The notes beneath the pieces were generated by a model. It did not search any database and had not been told where the DNA came from. It was given only the letters and a program-made list of their open reading frames with translations. A DNA stretch of 64,000 nucleotides. It comes from Treponema sp. (GTDB lineage Bacteria > Spirochaetota > Spirochaetia > Treponematales > Breznakiellaceae). Both the position numbers and the translations under genes were made by a program. This document shows positions 1 to 9,265 of this stretch, piece by piece (within the stretch, counting starts at the first letter, position 1; each line of letters opens with the position of its first letter). Location of the stretch: positions 28,651 to 92,650 of the forward strand of contig WQSQ01000002.1 of NCBI GenBank assembly GCA_009787775.1, written 5' to 3'.

Positions 1-1
1 A

Positions 2-973
2 AAGAACCTGTCGCCTCTTGTTGACTATACAGGAAGCTCAATTGACAAAAGCGACAATAATCCGGATGAGGATTTTTTCTTTTGCTGTCCGAATAACAGA
101 TTTAACATAGCAAAAATTACCGACATATTCAATGAAAACTTCGCTTCAATTAAATTCAACGGAGTTTTTCTGGACAGAATTCGTTATCCGTCATTTGCCG
201 GAGAGCAGGGAAAAAGAGGCGTGTTTACATGTTTTTGCCCTGAATGCATAAAAATATACAGAAGTGAAAATTTTGACATTGAAAAACTTAAATTATCCCT
301 GTGTGATCCCGAGTTTTCGCTTCTTGGTCTTAAAAAATATCTGGGCAGCGGAATGTATGAATTTCAGGATAAGGTCATATCGTCATTTTTTCAAATAAAA
401 AGAAATATTATCTATTACAGCCTTCAGAGAATATGCATGTATTTCAGGAAAAAGAACTACAGTATCGGTTTAGATGTGTTCGCTCCTTTTTTATCGCAGT
501 TTACAGGTCAGGATATAGTTAAACTTTCGGGACTGTGCGATTTTATAAAACCGATGATGTACCGTACAACTTGCGCTCCTGCGGGACTGCCGTTTGAAAC
601 TGAAGCGCTGCTACAGCAAACTTGCGGCACGGAAAACGATAATTATAAAAGATTTTTCAAACTGTTGGGTATAAAACCTGAGTATCCTCCGTCTGCGTAT
701 GATGTACAATCCGGCGGTTTTAAAAACAAACCATTTGATGTTGATTTTACTGTAAAGGAGCTGCATGATCTTTCGCTTTTATCCTTCTGTCCTGTTTATG
801 CGGGTATTGAAATTAACAGGGTAAAAGACGCTGCACAGCCTGATCCTGCGTACATCGAAGAGACAATTAAAGCGTATTCTAAAGCCGGTATCCGCGGCTT
901 TACACTCTCATGGAACCTGCTTGACATGCCAGAAGAAAATATTGATAAAGCGGTGCAGCTATTTTCGTCTTAA
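2..973 (+). CDS. Partial CDS (5' end outside window); hypothetical TIM-barrel / glycoside hydrolase-like protein
   Basis: Open in frame from base 2 (KNLSPLVDYTGSSIDKSDNN...) through the listed 221..973 ORF; motifs such as GLDVFAPFLSQF and CDFIKPMMYR resemble barrel-type hydrolases; next to a sugar locus. Confidence 0.6.
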   Translation, partial: KNLSPLVDYTGSSIDKSDNNPDEDFFFCCPNNRFNIAKITDIFNENFASIKFNGVFLDRIRYPSFAGEQGKRGVFTCFCPECIKIYRSENFDIEKLKLSLCDPEFSLLGLKKYLGSGMYEFQDKVISSFFQIKRNIIYYSLQRICMYFRKKNYSIGLDVFAPFLSQFTGQDIVKLSGLCDFIKPMMYRTTCAPAGLPFETEALLQQTCGTENDNYKRFFKLLGIKPEYPPSAYDVQSGGFKNKPFDVDFTVKELHDLSLLSFCPVYAGIEINRVKDAAQPDPAYIEETIKAYSKAGIRGFTLSWNLLDMPEENIDKAVQLFSS

Positions 974-2457
974 CACAATGATCCGCGATACTGGTTTATT
1001 CCCAGATTATCAAGCCTCTCTCTATGAATAATTAACCGTTTGGAAAAATCATCAAAGTCTTTTTTATCTTTCGGTGTCCATAGCGATTCAGCGATTGCGC
1101 ACATACGCGGGAAGATCATGTATTCCGCTATTTTCCCTGCATAAATCAATTCTGACCACAGATTACCCTGTCCGCCAATCACATATTTCGCGTCTTTTTC
1201 ATTCATTAAAGCAGGTACCGGATCCATTGAATATGATTTTAAGACTGTAGATGCTTTTGCATACAACGCACCTGGTTCTTCCCTGGAATCCTGCTGCTTA
1301 TAATCAAGATAGCAGCCGCCGGTGCAGGGCGACATGATTACTTCATGGCCGAGCCTTGCTGCTTTTATTCCGCCTTCGTCGCCTCTCCACGACATAACAA
1401 CCGCTTCTTTTGGGAGTTTGAGCTGCCTGGCACCATCAGGACAGGAATCATCGCCGAATCCATGGTTCGGAGTTTCGTTTGAGGTTCCAAGTATTTCATC
1501 CCAGCCTATCGCAGTTTTATGTTTTTCAGACAGCATCTGTACAAGTTTGAATGTAATCCAGCTTTGCAGTTCTGCCGGTCTTTTTAATCCAAGCTCTTTC
1601 AGCCTGCTCCGGCATTTGGGACATGCTTCCCACCGGTTATACAAAACTTCATCTCCGCCGATATGCACCCATTTTGAAGGGAAGAGACCTGCAAGCGTAT
1701 CAAATACTTTTTCAGCCAAATCAAATATCCGATCATTTCCTGCGCATAAAACATCTTCGAATATACCGAATCGTTCTTCAACTTCATATGGGCCGCCCGT
1801 GCAGCCAAATTCAGGATAGGAAGCGAGAATCGCACTTGCGTGCCCTGGAAGGTCAACTTCCGGAATCACTTCGATATGACGGACAGAGGCATAATTTACG
1901 ACATCACGGATTTCATCTTCTGTATAGAAGCCGCCAGACGGGGGCAAATCCGGAATCCTGTAATTCTTCCGCAATGAGCCTATTTCAGTTAACAACGGAT
2001 ATTCTGCTACCTTAAACCGCCAGCCCTGATCGTCTGTAAGGTGCCAATGAAAACGGTTTATGTGGTGCAGGGAGAGAACATCCAGTAAATTTTTTATAAA
2101 AAGAACCGAATAAAAATACCTTGAGCAGTCAAGCATGAAGCCTCTCCAGGAAAAACGGGGATAATCCGTAATTTCCGCGCATGGCAGAGTAAGAACGCCG
2201 TCTTTAAACCCGGAAAGCGTTAGCTGACGAAAGGTTTCCATGCAGTGATGCATACCCGCATCTGCCGGGGCTTCGGCTGTTATTCTGTCTTTTTCGATGA
2301 TAAGCCTGTATGCCTCAAATACCTTATCTGTATCCGCGCCGAATTGCTCTTGAGCGCATTCCTTCTTTATTATATCCGGCAGACTTTCAGACTTAAAGAA
2401 ACCTTCGTTATATTTTACGGAAACCGGTTTTGGTATAATGGAAAGCTGTTCCCTCAT
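970..2457 (-). CDS. Beta-N-acetylhexosaminidase, GH20 family
   Basis: FHWHLTDDQGWR, EIDLPGH-like (EVDLPGHASAIL) and HIGGDEV motifs of GH20. Confidence 0.93.
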   Translation of the reverse strand: MREQLSIIPKPVSVKYNEGFFKSESLPDIIKKECAQEQFGADTDKVFEAYRLIIEKDRITAEAPADAGMHHCMETFRQLTLSGFKDGVLTLPCAEITDYPRFSWRGFMLDCSRYFYSVLFIKNLLDVLSLHHINRFHWHLTDDQGWRFKVAEYPLLTEIGSLRKNYRIPDLPPSGGFYTEDEIRDVVNYASVRHIEVIPEVDLPGHASAILASYPEFGCTGGPYEVEERFGIFEDVLCAGNDRIFDLAEKVFDTLAGLFPSKWVHIGGDEVLYNRWEACPKCRSRLKELGLKRPAELQSWITFKLVQMLSEKHKTAIGWDEILGTSNETPNHGFGDDSCPDGARQLKLPKEAVVMSWRGDEGGIKAARLGHEVIMSPCTGGCYLDYKQQDSREEPGALYAKASTVLKSYSMDPVPALMNEKDAKYVIGGQGNLWSELIYAGKIAEYMIFPRMCAIAESLWTPKDKKDFDDFSKRLIIHRERLDNLGINQYRGSLC

Positions 2458-2618
2458 TTATTGTTCTCCTTCTTAAAGATACTCCGTTCTGTGATTTCTG
2501 TTATTAGAATACAATAGATATGATTCCTATTATTGTCAATGAATATTTTTCCGAAACACCGGTACATTTGCCGCGGTAATAATTTGACTTCGGGTTTTTT
2601 CTGTGATATATTCGTGTT

Positions 2619-3899
2619 ATGCGTAAATTAAAAGCTGCTGTAATCGGCGCGGGAAGCACCTATACTCCCGAGCTTATAAGGGGTTTTATAGACAAACGCA
2701 GCAGTCTTGACTTTCAGTCATTTTGTTTAATGGATATAGACAGGGAAAAACTTGATATTGTAGGCGGCCTTGCGAAAAGAATGCTCTATTCAAACTGGTT
2801 TAAGGGCGAGGTTGTTTTAACTTGCGATCTTGATGAGGCGATAAAGAACGCGGATTATATCTTTGCGCAGATTCGTGTCGGATGCATGCAGGCGCGTATT
2901 CGCGATGAAAAGATTCCGCTTAAGCACGGACTTTTGGGGCAGGAAACAACGGGAGCGGGAGGTTTTATGAACGCGCTTCGTACAATTCCCGTTATGCTTG
3001 ACATGGCAAGGCGCATAGAAAAACTTGCTCCTGATGCGTGGCTTATCAATTTTACCAACCCGTCAGGTATTGTCGCCGAAGCTTTAATGAATCATTCAAA
3101 AGTAAAAATGGTCGGATTATGCAATTGTTTTGTTAATATGAAGGCAGGCATTGCGGAAAATATCGGCAGGGAAGATTTTGACTATGAGTATATCGGTTTG
3201 AACCATTTAAGCTGGATTACTTCTGTTACTGTTGACGGGGAAAATGTTCTTGAAAAACTCGGCAAGTCAGTCGGCGCCAAACTTAAAAATATTCCTGATG
3301 TTGATTATGATGACGAACTTTTAGCGGCTGTTCCGGCTGTACCGTCATATTACTTAAGCTATTTTTATATGCGCGATCAGCAGCTTCAAAAATGCCTTAA
3401 AGCAGAAAAAACGCGCGGAGAGATATGCGTTGGTATTGAAGATGCTCTTATCGAAAAATACAGGAATCCTGATCTTAAAGATAAACCTAAGGAACTTGAA
3501 GAAAGGGGCGGCTCTCTTTATTCGGCTGCCGCTATAACCGTAGTTGACGCAATAGAAAACGATAAAAATGAGTACCATGTTGTCGGAGTCAGGAATAACG
3601 GCGCAATCCCTTTTATGGCGGATGATGATGTAGTGGAGATAAAGTGCATTGTGAACCGCAGCGGAATAACCCCTGTCGCTGTTAAGAATACGCAGAATCA
3701 TTTCATTAAAGGATTGATGCAGGCGGTGAAAGCCTACGAGAAACTTACTGTAGCGGCCGCTGTTAACGGCAGCAGGAAAGACGCGCTTGCCGCTCTTATG
3801 ATACATCCGCTTATAGGCGATTTTCAGAAAGCGAAAGCTGTATTCGATGATATGGCAAGAGCCAACGCGGAATTCCTACCTAAAGGATTGCTGCCTTAA
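2619..3899 (+). CDS. GH4 family 6-phospho-glycosidase (6-phospho-beta-glucosidase type)
   Basis: N-terminal Rossmann GAGSTYTPELI, INFTNPSG, GLNHLSW motifs of GH4. Confidence 0.92.
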   Translation: MRKLKAAVIGAGSTYTPELIRGFIDKRSSLDFQSFCLMDIDREKLDIVGGLAKRMLYSNWFKGEVVLTCDLDEAIKNADYIFAQIRVGCMQARIRDEKIPLKHGLLGQETTGAGGFMNALRTIPVMLDMARRIEKLAPDAWLINFTNPSGIVAEALMNHSKVKMVGLCNCFVNMKAGIAENIGREDFDYEYIGLNHLSWITSVTVDGENVLEKLGKSVGAKLKNIPDVDYDDELLAAVPAVPSYYLSYFYMRDQQLQKCLKAEKTRGEICVGIEDALIEKYRNPDLKDKPKELEERGGSLYSAAAITVVDAIENDKNEYHVVGVRNNGAIPFMADDDVVEIKCIVNRSGITPVAVKNTQNHFIKGLMQAVKAYEKLTVAAAVNGSRKDALAALMIHPLIGDFQKAKAVFDDMARANAEFLPKGLLP

Positions 3900-3907
3900 G
3901 GACTAAC

Positions 3908-4909
3908 ATGGAATATGTTATCGGCGTAGATACAGGAGCGACTAAAAGCCATCTCGCTCTGTTTGATACAGCAGGCGTTCTTGTCGATTTCGGCAGGTGG
4001 GGGCCTTTGAATCATGAAGCGCTTCCCGGCTCCTTTGATCAGTTTTATGAAGAACTCAAACAGTTTATATCGCAGGTTTTGGAAAAACACGCCTTGAAAC
4101 CTGAACAGACAGCATCCGCTGTTTTCGGCATTGCCGGCGTTGATACCAAAAAACAGCACGGTATTGTATCCGAAATAATCGAAAAGATTGGATTTAATAA
4201 ATTTACGCTGGCAAATGACGCGTTCCTTGGAATCCCTGCCGGGAGTCCTTCCTGTACCGGCGTATGCGCGATAAACGGAAGCGGCAGCACATTGGCAGGC
4301 ATTAACAAACAGGGAAAGATGCTCCAGATAGGAGGGGTAGGGTATTTGTCGGCCGATTTCGGAGGAGGGGGAATGCTTGGTAAATCGGCAATCTCCGCCG
4401 TTTACAGGGAACTCTTTCGCAGGGGAGAGAAAACATGCCTCTCATCCGCTCTTATGGGAAAACTTGGAATTGAGGACAAGTATGACTTTATTGATAAAAT
4501 GTATGAAAAGTTAGAGGACGGCAGTATCAACGTTCATGACTGCGGCAAAATGCTTTTTGAAGCGGCAAAGGAAAATGATAAAGTCGCTTCCGGTATTCTG
4601 CGTGACTGCGGAACAAGTTACGCAAACGGCATTTCCGGCATGATAGACGAGCTTAACTTAGGCAGTGATAACGAAGATGTTAATGTTGTTTTTGCCGGTT
4701 CTGTTTTTGTTAAGGGCGGACATCCAATTGTTATTGATACAATTAAAGATAAATTAAAAATTAACTGCCCGGGTATTAATATTAATTACAATCTTTTAAA
4801 AACACCGCCCGTCGCCGGAGCTGTTTATTGGGCGCTTAATAATTCAGGTATTGGCGGCAAAAGCAGCTATTATGAAAAAGTCTGTAAACAGTTAAGCAAT
4901 ATCGATTAA
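3908..4909 (+). CDS. BadF/BadG/BcrA/BcrD-type ATPase, probable N-acetylglucosamine kinase
   Basis: N-terminal GVDTGATKSHLALFD, NGSGSTLAG and GGGGMLGKSA; located directly after GH4. Confidence 0.85.
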   Translation: MEYVIGVDTGATKSHLALFDTAGVLVDFGRWGPLNHEALPGSFDQFYEELKQFISQVLEKHALKPEQTASAVFGIAGVDTKKQHGIVSEIIEKIGFNKFTLANDAFLGIPAGSPSCTGVCAINGSGSTLAGINKQGKMLQIGGVGYLSADFGGGGMLGKSAISAVYRELFRRGEKTCLSSALMGKLGIEDKYDFIDKMYEKLEDGSINVHDCGKMLFEAAKENDKVASGILRDCGTSYANGISGMIDELNLGSDNEDVNVVFAGSVFVKGGHPIVIDTIKDKLKINCPGININYNLLKTPPVAGAVYWALNNSGIGGKSSYYEKVCKQLSNID

Positions 4910-4983
4910 ACTTTTGCAAAAATATCTGTTGAATTGGTAAAGCTTAATTTAAGGTTTTCCCTTATGGACGGTATAATTGGTCT

Positions 4984-5826
4984 TTAACCTTTAACCGCTC
5001 CTGCGGATACACCCTTTGTTATCTGCTTCCTGAAGATTATGTAAAATATAATCATCGGCATCATGCCTATTACAAGCGCGGTAAATTGCTTGCCGTAATC
5101 TGTGGCCAGGGCGCCTGCGAACATGTTAATTCCCAAAGGCACTGTTTTAAGACTGTCTGATGAAACCAGTATGTTAATCAGCATAAATTCATTCCATGTT
5201 CCTGTAACCTGAAGGATTGCGACAGTTGTAGCGACCGGCGCTGCCATTGGAAGGATTATCCACCAGAAAATACCAAGATATTTGGCGCCGTCAATGCGGG
5301 CGGATTCTATAACTTCGTTCGGAATACCTTTAATGTATTCTGTCGCTAGATAAACGCCTATCGGAAGGCCGATTCCGATGTACGGGATAAGCACCCCAAG
5401 CCTTGTATTGTAAAGCCCGACAGTTCTTATTAACAAAAAGAGGGGAACCATTATGCACTGAAGAGTTATTAAAATACCTATAATAAAGCTGCTGTGAAGG
5501 ACAGGAGTTAATTTATTAGGCAGTTTGGCAAATGCGAAACCCGCCATAAAACTTAATATAATTATAAAAATTGTTGTTATTGATGTATAAAAAACGCTGT
5601 TCAATATAAGCGTGGCAAAGTTAGCGTTAGTCCATGTTAAAGGATAATTTTTTACAAACCAGGATTCAGGTAGAGCCAGTTTGCTTGTAAGCATGTATTC
5701 CTGGGTCGTTTTAAAAGAAGCCATTATAACCCAGAATATAGGATAAATGGCAAGTACAGCGAATAAAACGAGTATAGCATACATTATGGTAAGTGTTACA
5801 GGATTTGTTTTACGGATATCACTCAT
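4984..5826 (-). CDS. Carbohydrate ABC transporter permease (MalG-type)
   Basis: Six-TM permease with EAA-like motif ESARIDGAKYLGIFWWIILPMA. Confidence 0.93.
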   Translation of the reverse strand: MSDIRKTNPVTLTIMYAILVLFAVLAIYPIFWVIMASFKTTQEYMLTSKLALPESWFVKNYPLTWTNANFATLILNSVFYTSITTIFIIILSFMAGFAFAKLPNKLTPVLHSSFIIGILITLQCIMVPLFLLIRTVGLYNTRLGVLIPYIGIGLPIGVYLATEYIKGIPNEVIESARIDGAKYLGIFWWIILPMAAPVATTVAILQVTGTWNEFMLINILVSSDSLKTVPLGINMFAGALATDYGKQFTALVIGMMPMIIFYIIFRKQITKGVSAGAVKG

Positions 5827-5827
5827 A

Positions 5828-6730
5828 TTAATCCTCTGTTGAAAAACGTTTTTCTACAGCTCTGGTTAACCCGATAAGAATAAAGCAGATTATTACCATT
5901 ATTGTAGAAATGGAATTGGCTACGGGATAGTCAGGCGCCTGACGGAAGGCTTTTTTAAACATGTAGATGGAAAGAACGCTTGTGCTGTCCGCAGGGCGAC
6001 CCTCAGTCATTACCCAGATAAGGTCAAATGATTTTAACGAGCCTGATATCGCAAGTATCGCGCAGGTAACGATAACACCTGACAATGCCGGTAAAATAAT
6101 GTAACGCAGTGTCTGCCATTCGCTTGCTCCGTCAATCTTTGAAGCTTCTATAATGGAAACATCAATCTTTTGAAGGTTCGCAAGGAAGATGAGCATATAA
6201 AGCCCTGTATACATCCAGAGTATTACAGCTAAAACAGGAATAATATCAGCGCCTGAAGGAATATACATAGCATCAGGATTAGACATTTTCTGCAACTCTA
6301 AAATAACGCTCTGTGAGCCGAGGAAAAATCTTTTAAACAGAATACCGATGATTACAGCCGAGACTACATTGGGAAGGTAGATTACAGCCTGGAAAAAATC
6401 TGTTCCCTTTACAAGACCGCGGGAAAGTATGTAAGCAAGGAAGAATCCTAATGGTATTTGACCCAGAACAGATATTAAAACAATGTAAATATTATTCTTT
6501 AACGCTACGTAAAAAAGCGGATCAGCGAAAACTTTTTTATAAGCTTCTATTCCGCCAAAACCGTGGTTTTTTATATCCATAATTAAGCCGCTGCGGTATG
6601 TTGAAAAACTTAAAATAATTGAAAAAACTACAGGAAACGCCATTACGAAAAGGAATAGAAGCAGGGCAGGTAGAACAAGTATAGCGTAAGAAGTTCTTAT
6701 TTCGGCTGCTTTTGTCAGATTTTTGTTCAT
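5828..6730 (-). CDS. Carbohydrate ABC transporter permease (MalF-type)
   Basis: EASKIDGASEWQTLRYIILPAL EAA motif; adjacent to second permease. Confidence 0.93.
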   Translation of the reverse strand: MNKNLTKAAEIRTSYAILVLPALLLFLFVMAFPVVFSIILSFSTYRSGLIMDIKNHGFGGIEAYKKVFADPLFYVALKNNIYIVLISVLGQIPLGFFLAYILSRGLVKGTDFFQAVIYLPNVVSAVIIGILFKRFFLGSQSVILELQKMSNPDAMYIPSGADIIPVLAVILWMYTGLYMLIFLANLQKIDVSIIEASKIDGASEWQTLRYIILPALSGVIVTCAILAISGSLKSFDLIWVMTEGRPADSTSVLSIYMFKKAFRQAPDYPVANSISTIMVIICFILIGLTRAVEKRFSTED

Positions 6731-6760
6731 ACTTACCCTGCCTTCTATTCTATTTTTGTG

Positions 6761-8137
6761 TTATCTAGCCGGATACGCGTTCGGGTTTGCTCTCTTATAC
6801 GCTTCCCATGCTGTCTGAACAGTAGCTGCTACCTGCGCGCCTGTCTGGCGCTGTAATGCAAGCTGAATCAAACCGGAATTGATTGGTTCATAAACTTCGG
6901 ATGGTAATACACCGTCAATTACTGATGTAGATGTAGTAAAAGTATTTCCAATCGCGCCGACAGCTCTCTGCATCGGTTCAAGCCGCATTGCATTAAAGTC
7001 AAGATCGGTTCTTGACGGAGTCGGCGTGCCGCCGTGCTCAGTCCTCAACTGGGAAACTTCCTTTCCGGTTAAATATTTAACAAGCTCCCATGCAAGTCTT
7101 TCTTTTTCCGAACCTGCGGGGATCGCGGCGCTCATTGCATATCCTACTCCGAGGATTACAGAGCTTGAACTGTTGATTGCTGTACCCGGAATATCAGGGA
7201 ATACGCCGATTCTGATGCTATTCTGTCTTGCGGGGGTAATCAAAGCCTGTCCGGTATCTGCGTCAGTAATGAACGCGCCTACACGCCAGTCGCCGTCTAT
7301 ATAGTACGCGCCCTGGTTATTCGCGAACATACCCGGTCCATCACCATAACCTACGCCTACAGCCGCTTGGGAAATTACGCCGTCTTGATACATCTGCCTG
7401 ATAAAGTTAAGAGCGTTTACAAATGACGCATCCGTAAATTTCAGCGTACCGTTGTAGATTTTTTGTTCCCAATTCGCGCCGCAGAAACGCCCTGCTACCA
7501 TCGAGAACAAGCAGCTTTGCATTACCCATTCGCTCTCGGCGGGGATAAGGACTGTCTGATAACCGGCGGCCCTGAGTACGGGTACTTGAGCAACGAGATC
7601 GGCATAAGTTCTGGCAGGCTGAAGCCCAGCAGCGTTCAAAACCTCCATGTTTGTAAAGAAAGCATGGGTTGTTGTGATGCCCTGCGGGATCATTGCCATA
7701 TAACCGGCCTGCTGCTGACTTGGATCCATTGTCAGGGGTAAATAGTTGTTTCTGAAGTTGCTTTCCCTGTTAATAAATGGCGTAAGATCCTTTAAAAGCT
7801 TCTGATCATGAAGATAATCCGACCTTCCGGACGGCCATACATACATTACATCGGGGAGCTGCCCGGCTGCGGCATAAGCCCTCATCTTGTCGTGATAGGC
7901 ATCATCAAAGAGATTTTCCCTTTCGATAATAACACCGGGATTATTCCTCTGGAATGTATTAAACCATAAATCCGCATCTGCTATCGCATTCGGCGCTGAA
8001 GCTTCAAGATAGTACAATACTCTGATTGTAGTGGTTGTATCCGATGCTGCTGCGTTGCGATTGCCGCCCGCAAACAGGGAGCCCGCAACCAATAGTGTGA
8101 GAATTAAAATCCCCACAACCCTTAATTTTGTAAACAT
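6761..8137 (-). CDS. Extracellular sugar-binding protein (family 1 solute-binding lipoprotein)
   Basis: MFTKLRVVGILILTLLVAGSLFAGG signal peptide; ATG at 8137 preceded by aggaggttt RBS (listed ORF start 8200 is probably too far upstream). Confidence 0.9.
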   Translation of the reverse strand: MFTKLRVVGILILTLLVAGSLFAGGNRNAAASDTTTTIRVLYYLEASAPNAIADADLWFNTFQRNNPGVIIERENLFDDAYHDKMRAYAAAGQLPDVMYVWPSGRSDYLHDQKLLKDLTPFINRESNFRNNYLPLTMDPSQQQAGYMAMIPQGITTTHAFFTNMEVLNAAGLQPARTYADLVAQVPVLRAAGYQTVLIPAESEWVMQSCLFSMVAGRFCGANWEQKIYNGTLKFTDASFVNALNFIRQMYQDGVISQAAVGVGYGDGPGMFANNQGAYYIDGDWRVGAFITDADTGQALITPARQNSIRIGVFPDIPGTAINSSSSVILGVGYAMSAAIPAGSEKERLAWELVKYLTGKEVSQLRTEHGGTPTPSRTDLDFNAMRLEPMQRAVGAIGNTFTTSTSVIDGVLPSEVYEPINSGLIQLALQRQTGAQVAATVQTAWEAYKRANPNAYPAR

Positions 8138-8338
8138 TGTTAAACCTCCTATGGTTATGATTACTAAATTTATAATACAGCTATTTTTTACTGCGGTCAA
8201 ATTAAATCTTTGTAAACGGCCTGGAGCCTGTTAAATTTGCAGATTTACGCAGTTATTAGGCCGGTTTCCGGCTTTATACTGAAATTACGGACAGTTTAAG
8301 CGTACACAAGTTTCTTTTTCCGCCTTAGTATTTGTTCA

Positions 8339-8450
8339 TCATTCAGCCTATAGTAAGCTATCACTATAGTCTGTAGTTGCAAATCACTATAGGCTATAGT
8401 GATAGTTCACTATAGCCTATAGTGAACTGTCACTAAGCACTATATTAACA
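8339..8450. repeat. Array A: tandem 23-bp units built on the dyad TCACTATAG-N-CTATAGTGA
   Basis: TCACTA starts at 8361, 8384, 8407 and 8430 (exactly 23 bp apart), plus a degenerate unit from 8339; intergenic between the divergent solute-binding gene and carD. Confidence 0.93.
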
Positions 8451-8496
8451 TATAATTCAAGGCAGGAACTTTGTATCAGAATACCAATGTATAGGT

Positions 8497-8637
8497 GGGC
8501 TGTCCAGGAAGCCGGTTACTTACTGTACAGCCGGACTAAAGTCCGATGTTTTTTCTCCTGTTTCTCCCAAATAGTACGAAAAAACGACAATTAGGAAGGT
8601 GTCCGAAAAAGTATTTCATACTTTTCGGACACAGCCC
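8497..8637 (-). repeat. Dispersed multi-hairpin element, copy 1
   Basis: Reverse complement (TGTCCGAAAAGTATGAAATAC...GGACAGCCC) aligns along its length with 33551-33673; ends GGGCTGTCC / GGACACAGCCC are terminal inverted repeats; contains several internal hairpins. Confidence 0.85.
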
Positions 8638-8750
8638 AAAGAGAAGAAAATACTCAAAAACTGATGTTTTTTCACATTTTCTATATAATATTGGGCAAAA
8701 TCCGATAAACTCCTAGCCTCACTGCCTGTTTTATGCTATCATTACCAGTA

Positions 8751-9251
8751 ATGAGTAAATCAAAAACATTTCAGGTTGATCAAAAAGTAGTTTATCCAAG
8801 CCAGGGTGTCGGAGTAATCAAGTCTATAGTCCAGAAGAAGTTTAAAGACGCAAAAATCCCCTATTATGTTATATATCTCGAAGTAACTGACATGACTATT
8901 ATGGTTCCGGTTGATAAGGCTGTGGGTCTGGGTATCCGCCCGACTGTTTCCAGAGACGAAGCCATGAAAGCGCTGGAACTTATCGGGGAAGACTATGAAC
9001 CGATTCCTTCAGACTGGAAAATGCGCTATCAAATGAATCTTGAGCTTCTTAAAAAGGGAAGTATAAGGGATATAGCGGTTATTGTCCGTTCTCTTTATCA
9101 CCGCAGCAAGGTTAAGGAACTGCCCATTCTCGAGCGCAAGCTTTACGATTCCGCGCTTAAGCTGCTGGAAGATGAAGTTTCCATTTCCCTGCGTAAATCA
9201 AAAGACGATGTTCAGAACTTGATTTTCGCAAGACTGGAACTGGAAGAGTAA
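8751..9251 (+). CDS. CarD/CdnL family transcriptional regulator
   Basis: QKVVYPSQGVGVIKSI N-terminal RNAP-interacting domain; followed by ispD. Confidence 0.9.
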   Translation: MSKSKTFQVDQKVVYPSQGVGVIKSIVQKKFKDAKIPYYVIYLEVTDMTIMVPVDKAVGLGIRPTVSRDEAMKALELIGEDYEPIPSDWKMRYQMNLELLKKGSIRDIAVIVRSLYHRSKVKELPILERKLYDSALKLLEDEVSISLRKSKDDVQNLIFARLELEE

Positions 9252-9265
9252 CGGGAGGGTTCGCT

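Noticed and set aside
1322-1819. 165-aa plus-strand ORF
   Set aside because: Antisense to the well-supported GH20 gene; low-complexity composition without a domain
8339-8450. CRISPR array
   Set aside because: Units are directly contiguous at 23 bp with no unique spacers and there are no cas genes in the window; the same applies to 33682-33819 and 56115-56277
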